NCBI GenBank assembly: GCA_029253585.1 | Contig: JAQWZF010000024.1 | Coordinates: 1 to 64,000 of the forward strand | Direction of reading: 5' to 3' | Origin: Gammaproteobacteria bacterium | GTDB lineage: Bacteria; Pseudomonadota; Gammaproteobacteria; Pseudomonadales; Pseudohongiellaceae | Length of the DNA: 64,000 bases | Notes under the pieces: model-generated | What the model saw: the letters and a program-made list of their open reading frames with translations, nothing else | Database searches by the model: none | What the model was told of the DNA's origin: nothing | Translations under genes and position numbers: made by a program | Shown: in pieces, positions 59,086-64,000 of the stretch | Position numbering within the stretch: the first letter of the stretch is position 1 | How the letters are laid out: every line of letters begins with the position of its first letter

Positions 59086-59296
59086 AGGATGCTTTCGGAA
59101 TGAAATAATAGTCCTTAGTATACGCGATAACTCGCGAACACACCGCACTGTGAATAGCGTAGGGCTGAACGTTCTTTTTAGAAGAAATGCTTAGGCTAGA
59201 GGTGAAGTCGGAGGAGAAGGAGAAGAATAATGCAGCAAACCTAGAGATGTGCGCCATCTCCAGAATTGCTGCGCAGTAGCCGCTTCAAGGCAGCTT

Positions 59297-61042
59297 TTAG
59301 TCGAATAGGCCCTGAACAAAGGTCTCGATCTCATCCTTGGCGATGAGTTGCTTCTCGCCAGCGACCCGGTTCTTGTATTCGATGACGCCGTCGGCGAGTG
59401 CGCGGGGAGAGACAACCAGACGGTGGGGAATGCCCATCAACTCGGAATCGGCGAACTTCACACCCGGGCTGGTCTTCTTGTCGCGGTCATCCAGCAGTAC
59501 TTCTGCGCCAAGTTGCTGCACATGGGCATAGAGCCGCTCGCCAACTTCAATAATCAGCTCCGATTTATGCGCATCGATGAGCACAATAACCAAATGAAAG
59601 GGCGCGATCGCGTCGGGCCAGATGATTCCCTGGGCGTCGTGGTTCTGTTCGATGCAGGCGGCAACGACTCGAGTCACGCCTATTCCATAACAGCCCATGG
59701 GCATAATCACCGACTTACCGTTCTCATCGAGGACGGTCGCGTTTAGCGCCTTGCTGTACTTCGTGCCGAGCTGAAAGATGTGACCGACCTCGATGCCGCG
59801 TTTGATTGACAGTGTGCCCTTGCCATCGGGGCTGATATCACCTTCCTTCACCTTGCGCATGTCCAGAACCGCATCGGGGCTGCAGTCATCATCCCAGTTG
59901 GCGTTGATAAAATGTTTGCCAGCCTGGTTCGCCCCACAGACAAAGTTGTGCATCTCGCTGGTGCTGTTATCTGCGATACAGCGTATGCCTAGATCAGATA
60001 GTCCGACTGGGCCCAGAGAGCCAACAGGGCAGCCCAGTGCCTTCTGAATCAACTCATCCTCGGCGAACTCCAGTGGCGAGGCTAGGCCGCGGATTTTAGA
60101 GGCCTTGGTCTCATTCAATTCCTGATCGCCACGCAGCAATAGTGCGACTAACTTGTCGCTGCGCTCACCCTCGTCATTGGCGGCATGCACGAAGAGTGTC
60201 TTTAGGATGCGCTGAGGCGAGCAGCTTAGCTTCTCGGCCACTTCCTCAATGGTCTTCGCCGCGTCGGTATCGACTAATTCGCGGGTCTTGGATTCATCTG
60301 CGCTGTTGTCGGCTAGCGCAGCCGGAGTACCAACGGCCAGCTCGATATTTGCGGCATAGTCGGACTCGCTGCTGAAGACGATCTCGTCTTCACCGCTGTC
60401 TGCCAGAACGTGAAATTCATGGGAGGTGCTGCCACCGATGGTGCCGGAATCGGCAATTACCGGGCGATAGTCCAGGCCGAGGCGGTTGAAGATATTGCAA
60501 TAGGTCTGGTGCATCACCGCATAGGTTTCGTCGAGACATTCCTGTCCCACATGAAAGGAATAGGCATCCTTCATGATGAATTCCCGTGCGCGCATCACGC
60601 CAAAGCGGGGGCGCCTCTCGTCACGAAACTTCGTCTGTATCTGGTAGATATTGGCGGGCAGTTGGCGATAGCTGCTGTACTCATTGCGCACCAGGTCGGT
60701 AATAACCTCTTCATGGGTCGGCCCGAGACAGAAGTCGCGGTCATGGCGATCCTGAAAGCGTAATAGCTCTGGCCCCATACCTTGCCAACGTCCTGACTCT
60801 TCCCAGAGTTCGGCCGGTTGCACTACAGGCATAGAGACTTCCATGGCGCCAGAGTTGTTCATCTCATCGCGTACTATCTGGCTGACCTTCTGCAGCACTC
60901 GTAGTCCGGGTGGTAGCCATGTATAGAGCCCGCTGGCGAGCTTGCGAATCAAGCCTGCTCGGAGCATAAGTTGGTGGCTGACAATCTCTGCGTCTGAAGG
61001 GATTTCCTTAACGGTCGCTATTAGGTATTTGCTCGCTCGCAT
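59297..61042 (-). CDS. proS: Prolyl-tRNA synthetase
   Basis: ProS charges tRNA-Pro. It is the bacterial class II type with the editing insertion: motif 1 region [20 protein letters not shown], motif 2 [20 protein letters not shown], an INS editing domain (about residues 225-410) and motif 3 [20 protein letters not shown], followed by the anticodon-binding domain. The 581 residues are slightly longer than the E. coli 572. Confidence 0.97.
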   Translation of the reverse strand: MRASKYLIATVKEIPSDAEIVSHQLMLRAGLIRKLASGLYTWLPPGLRVLQKVSQIVRDEMNNSGAMEVSMPVVQPAELWEESGRWQGMGPELLRFQDRHDRDFCLGPTHEEVITDLVRNEYSSYRQLPANIYQIQTKFRDERRPRFGVMRAREFIMKDAYSFHVGQECLDETYAVMHQTYCNIFNRLGLDYRPVIADSGTIGGSTSHEFHVLADSGEDEIVFSSESDYAANIELAVGTPAALADNSADESKTRELVDTDAAKTIEEVAEKLSCSPQRILKTLFVHAANDEGERSDKLVALLLRGDQELNETKASKIRGLASPLEFAEDELIQKALGCPVGSLGPVGLSDLGIRCIADNSTSEMHNFVCGANQAGKHFINANWDDDCSPDAVLDMRKVKEGDISPDGKGTLSIKRGIEVGHIFQLGTKYSKALNATVLDENGKSVIMPMGCYGIGVTRVVAACIEQNHDAQGIIWPDAIAPFHLVIVLIDAHKSELIIEVGERLYAHVQQLGAEVLLDDRDKKTSPGVKFADSELMGIPHRLVVSPRALADGVIEYKNRVAGEKQLIAKDEIETFVQGLFD

Positions 61043-61140
61043 GACAGGTCCAATTCTGGGGTGATTAACGAATATCTTAGACTATTTTGCCGCAGGTTAC
61101 TGCGCCAATAGTAGCGCCTAAATAGCCACTCTTAAAAAGT

Positions 61141-61169
61141 AAGAAAGGCAGCCTCAGGCTGCCTTTCTT
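61141..61169 (-). terminator. Rho-independent terminator of the HU-like gene
   Basis: Arms AAGAAAGGCAGCC (61141-61153) and GGCTGCCTTTCTT (61157-61169) pair perfectly around the loop TCA. Reading leftward, the stem is followed by ACTTTTTAAG, a T-run, as expected for a terminator of the HU-like gene at 61256-61648. Confidence 0.85.
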
Positions 61170-61255
61170 AGGGTTCTCGTTAGATTCTCTGGTCTAGTTA
61201 GGCGCTATGAGCGTCTCGCTAGTATGTCACCAAGATCTAGAGGTCTCTTTCTACC

Positions 61256-61648
61256 TTATAGGGCGAATTCCTTGAGCTTCTTGAGAGGCAGTACTTTAAC
61301 TCTAGTGCTGGCAGGCTTGCGTGGAATGTCCATCAATTCGCCAGGACGGAAAGGGTTAGGTACGTTCTTGCGAGCAGGACGTGCTGGACGCTGAACAGAT
61401 TTGATCTTCAACAAACCTGGGAGTGTGAATTCGCCAACCGCGCGCTTCTTAACGTGACGCTCAATCAGAACGCCTAGCTCTTCCAATACGGCAGCAACTT
61501 CTTTCTTGCTTACTGATGTGTTTTCCGAAATCTCATTCAGGATTTCAGTTTTTGTGTACTTCTTTTGGATAGCTGGAGTCTTGCGCGTTTTTGCAGCGCT
61601 TGCTTTAGTTTTTGTTACAGCTTTCTTAGGTGATTTTTTAACAGCCAT
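61256..61648 (-). CDS. HU-family DNA-binding protein with a Lys/Ala-rich N-terminal tail
   Basis: The 130-residue protein has an unstructured basic tail (VKKSPKKAVTKTKASAAKTR), then an HU/IHF fold (YTKTEILNEISENTSVSKKE; VGEFTLPGLLKIKSVQRPAR) with PFRPGELMDIPRKPAS at the arm. The tail resembles eukaryotic histone H1 tails, a known feature of some gammaproteobacterial HU variants. It probably acts as a nucleoid protein. A strong promoter is likely in the AT-rich region to its right. Confidence 0.88.
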   Translation of the reverse strand: MAVKKSPKKAVTKTKASAAKTRKTPAIQKKYTKTEILNEISENTSVSKKEVAAVLEELGVLIERHVKKRAVGEFTLPGLLKIKSVQRPARPARKNVPNPFRPGELMDIPRKPASTRVKVLPLKKLKEFAL

Positions 61649-61993
61649 GCCCGCTCTCTTTACAGTTAAAATTACAAGTTAATTAGAATTCGTTCTAAGA
61701 TCAGTGTTTCGTCAAATCTCGTGCTGAGCAATGAGACTTCATTTTACTATTTAATTTAGGACCGATCTTTAGTTCTGCCCCAAAATCAGAATTCCACTGT
61801 TTCTCAGGGAGTGTATTTATAAATCATTCACATTGCGCTAGCAAGTAAATATAGCAACTTTCCCGCGCTAAGCGCTGAATTATTAAAATACCGAAAAATA
61901 AAGCCTCAAAATCATAGATCGACTTAGTTTTTAAGTGAAGAACTTCTCGATAAAAGCCACACAGAAATCTTGCTTTGTCAAACCACTTTAGTT
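61649..61993. other. AT-rich spacer upstream of the HU-like gene
   Basis: These bases are markedly AT-rich and hold no credible ORF. They probably carry the promoter and upstream activating elements for the leftward HU-like gene. I found no RNA gene. Confidence 0.45.
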
Positions 61994-62224
61994 CTAACTT
62001 GGTTTTGGATCAGGATTCGGATTGAAAATTTTTCTGTCTTTTCTGCGCTCCATGGGATTACCGTGAGACTGCTTTAAGATGTCTTTGTAGAGAGAGTGCC
62101 GGAAGAGTGTCGGGGGCTTGTCTTTGAGGTTGGCAGAAATTTTCAAACTGGATATAGACAATCGTGGCAGTGCCACCAATATTTTCAAATATTTGATGTC
62201 TGTTGAATAGAAGTCGGCTCTCAT
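61994..62224 (-). CDS. Hypothetical 76-residue ORF, doubtful
   Basis: The frame reads RADFYSTDIKYLKILVALPR and ends in KIFNPNPDPKPS. There is only a weak GAG near the start. I recognise no family. It is listed because it is the only longish frame in this 1.1-kb spacer, and it might be a remnant. Confidence 0.2.
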   Translation of the reverse strand: MRADFYSTDIKYLKILVALPRLSISSLKISANLKDKPPTLFRHSLYKDILKQSHGNPMERRKDRKIFNPNPDPKPS

Positions 62225-62617
62225 TAGCTCGGTTCTCTCATCCTGGAATATTAAGGACGGCCAAGAAAATAATAGGCGGGTGAATGTCGAATCAATATCT
62301 TGATTTTTATCTTTATCCTGCGCCGTTCATAGCGCCAATAACTTGCGATTGCAATAATGGAGTAGATCGACCTTGCCACTAATGCTGTTGGATTTATCTT
62401 CCTCTCTTTCTATGCCGAGTTATCAGTTACTGTTGTGTGCAACTGAGTGGATGTCTATGCATGAATGTAAAGTCGGGCAGCGGGTAATAGTTGGCCGAAG
62501 GCAGCATTCGCCAGCATCGGGCGATAAATAGAAGGCTAGCGTCCTAAGGATACGATGACTAATGATAAAGTAGGTATAGCTCGAGACAGAGAAAAGGCGG
62601 GTCAGGCAAGTGAACGT
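62225..62617. other. Spacer without recognised gene
   Basis: No ORF with coding character on either strand; the 85-codon leftward frame from 62680 is driven by the antisense of the tandem array and looks spurious. No tRNA-like cloverleaf was found. Confidence 0.45.
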
Positions 62618-62705
62618 TAGACCAAAGATAGACCAAAGATAGACCAAGAATAGAGCAAAGCTAGACCAAGGACAGAGCAAAGATAGCGTAAAGATAGGTG
62701 CTAGA
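62618..62705 (+). repeat. Degenerate 11-bp tandem array, eight units, upstream of a promoter
   Basis: Eight units in perfect 11-bp register: TAGACCAAAGA twice, TAGACCAAGAA, TAGAGCAAAGC, TAGACCAAGGA, CAGAGCAAAGA, TAGCGTAAAGA and TAGGTGCTAGA. The short A-tracts recur about once per helical turn. The array ends 17 bases before the -10 element at 62722. Confidence 0.88.
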
Positions 62706-62721
62706 GAAAATCCATATAAGG

Positions 62722-62727
62722 TATAAT
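62722..62727 (+). promoter_or_regulatory. -10 element TATAAT for fmdB-aspS
   Basis: A consensus TATAAT followed by the GC-rich CGCGGGC discriminator lies 97 bases before the zinc-ribbon gene. No good -35 is seen; the expected position falls at the end of the 11-bp array. Confidence 0.5.
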
Positions 62728-62823
62728 CGCGGGCTTTTAGCAGCTCTGGCCCAAGCTAAACCGTGGGCCTGGCTCGAATTCTGCCTTTTGAAGCCAGAAA
62801 TTCGACCCTGAGGAATACCTTCG

Positions 62824-63174
62824 ATGCCGATTTACGAATACCAGTGCAGAGAATGCGAGCACAAGATGGAAGCATTGCGCAAGATTAGCGATGAGCCCCT
62901 GCTGGATTGTCCCGCTTGCGGTAAGCCCGCATTGAATAAGCTGGTGTCAGCCGCTAGTTTTAGATTGAAGGGCAGCGGTTGGTATGAGACCGACTTCAAG
63001 ACGGGTAATAAGAAGCAGCTGGCGGAATCGGAATCGGCAAGCCCCAGCAGCAGCGAGAAGAAGGCGAGCCCTGAAGTGAAGCCGAGCAAGACAGAGGCTA
63101 AGACTGAAGGCAGCAAGAATGCCGCGAAAAGTTCCAGCAATGAGACCAAAAAGCCAGCGTCTAAAGCCTCATAG
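62824..63174 (+). CDS. FmdB-type zinc ribbon protein
   Basis: The 116-residue protein starts with the FmdB zinc ribbon [20 protein letters not shown], with the second Cys pair in [20 protein letters not shown] and [14 protein letters not shown] polar, Ser/Lys/Glu-rich C-terminal tail follows. It lies just upstream of aspS in many gammaproteobacteria; its role is unknown. The ATG is preceded by GAGGAAT. Confidence 0.92.
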   Translation: MPIYEYQCRECEHKMEALRKISDEPLLDCPACGKPALNKLVSAASFRLKGSGWYETDFKTGNKKQLAESESASPSSSEKKASPEVKPSKTEAKTEGSKNAAKSSSNETKKPASKAS

Positions 63175-63305
63175 AGTTAGCTTACGCAGATTTAACGCGA
63201 AAAGCAGTGCTGCAGACTAAGAAAGAACGGATAAGTGTCGTTACAAGATATACCGCGATTAACGCGGTTCAATTTATAGAGAAAGTATTAGGACAGGAAA
63301 ATGCT

Positions 63306-64000
63306 ATGCGCAGTAACTATTGCGGTGAACTAAACGAATCGTTTGTTGATCAGGAAGTCCAGCTTTGTGGATGGGTTCACCGACGCCGTGATCACGGAGG
63401 TGTCATCTTTCTCGATCTAAGAGACAGGGAAGGAATCTCACAGGTCGTGTTTGACCCCGATACGGTCGAAAGCTTCGCCATGGCAGAGGGTTTACGCAAC
63501 GAATTCGTGGTCAGAGTGACCGGAATTGTGAGATTGCGCCCCGAGGGAACCATAAATAACGAGATGGGCACCGGCAAGATAGAGGTGCTGGGTAAGCAGT
63601 TAGAGATATTGAATGCTGCCGAGACACCGCCTATTCAACTGGATGAGCATGCCGAGGTAGGCGAGGACATTAGACTGCGCTATCGCTATATCGACCTGCG
63701 CCGACCTGAGATGGCAGATAGGCTGCGATTCAGGTCGAAAGTCACTAACACCGTGCGCAACTTTCTCGATAGCAACGGCTACGTCGATGTAGAGACGCCA
63801 CTGCTAACGAAGGCGACACCCGAAGGCGCTAGAGACTATCTGGTACCGAGTAGAACCCACCCGAATAAGTTCTTCGCACTGCCGCAGTCGCCACAGCTGT
63901 TTAAGCAGATTCTGATGGCGGCGGGCATGGATCGCTACTACCAGATAGCCAAGTGTTTCAGGGATGAAGATCTGCGCGCCGATAGACAGCCCGAATTTAC
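63306..64000 (+). CDS. aspS: Aspartyl-tRNA synthetase, 5' part (cut by window edge)
   Basis: The first 231 residues are visible: the OB-fold anticodon-binding domain ([20 protein letters not shown], then [15 protein letters not shown]) and the start of the class II core with [40 protein letters not shown] and [20 protein letters not shown]. The ATG at 63306 has an AGGACAGGA upstream. An ATG at 63301 is in a different frame. Confidence 0.97.
   Translation, partial: MRSNYCGELNESFVDQEVQLCGWVHRRRDHGGVIFLDLRDREGISQVVFDPDTVESFAMAEGLRNEFVVRVTGIVRLRPEGTINNEMGTGKIEVLGKQLEILNAAETPPIQLDEHAEVGEDIRLRYRYIDLRRPEMADRLRFRSKVTNTVRNFLDSNGYVDVETPLLTKATPEGARDYLVPSRTHPNKFFALPQSPQLFKQILMAAGMDRYYQIAKCFRDEDLRADRQPEF

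Noticed and set aside
62423-62680. 85-codon leftward ORF as a membrane protein
   Set aside because: Its first third is the antisense of the 11-bp array and its composition is a by-product of the repeat; no ribosome-binding site.

Overview
The window reads as a chromosomal segment of a marine-type gammaproteobacterium of the Pseudomonas/Cellvibrio/Marinobacter-like lineages. The basis is the gene order pyrH-frr-uppS-cdsA-dxr-rseP-bamA-skp-lpxD-fabZ-lpxA-lpxB-rnhB-dnaE-accA-tilS-pyrG-kdsA-eno-ftsB-ispD-ispF-truD-pcm-nlpD-fdxA-mutS-pncC-recA-recX, a FleQ-type flagellar regulator, and a purN-purM-DUF2066-hda block. I cannot name the species. I found no rRNA, tRNA, CRISPR array, intact insertion sequence or prophage.

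Layout. From 1 to about 29,200 everything is on the plus strand. It is a dense envelope and housekeeping run: UMP kinase, ribosome recycling, undecaprenyl and phospholipid precursors, MEP isoprenoid enzymes, outer-membrane assembly, lipid A synthesis, replication, fatty acid synthesis, CTP, KDO and glycolysis. Two genes usual in this neighbourhood are missing: surE between truD and pcm, and rpoS between nlpD and fdxA. A DUF368 (PopT-type undecaprenyl-phosphate translocase) gene sits between pcm and nlpD. From 29,200 to 35,600 is a DNA repair block (fdxA and mutS leftward; pncC, a small ORF, recA and recX rightward), with two LexA boxes ahead of the small ORF. From 35,600 to 50,000 is an accessory zone. 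It holds a beta-barrel/cyclase chimera, a glycosyltransferase remnant and a BlaR1-like M56/TPR/BlaI remnant, all broken. Among these are intact DUF1015, malonyl-CoA decarboxylase, a membrane-anchored winged-helix protein, a double AP2-domain protein, two glycosyltransferase-like genes, a FlgM-like protein, a thioesterase and a FemAB-like protein. From 50,000 to the end is core again: fleQ, DUF3108, purN, purM, DUF2066, hda, DUF2069, wrbA, arsC, yihY, proS, an HU-like protein, an fmdB-type zinc ribbon and the start of aspS.

The most unusual feature is a class of degenerate short tandem repeats. At least nine spacers contain imperfect tandem arrays. Each array has its own unit sequence and a fixed period (10, 11, 12, 13 or 16 bp). 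At least three genes (tilS, truD, fleQ) carry 12-bp arrays read as four-residue repeats in variable regions. A perfect 18-bp-arm palindrome lies in frame near the 3' end of dnaE. Together these suggest a lineage-specific process that creates tandem arrays, tolerated in spacers and kept in frame within genes.
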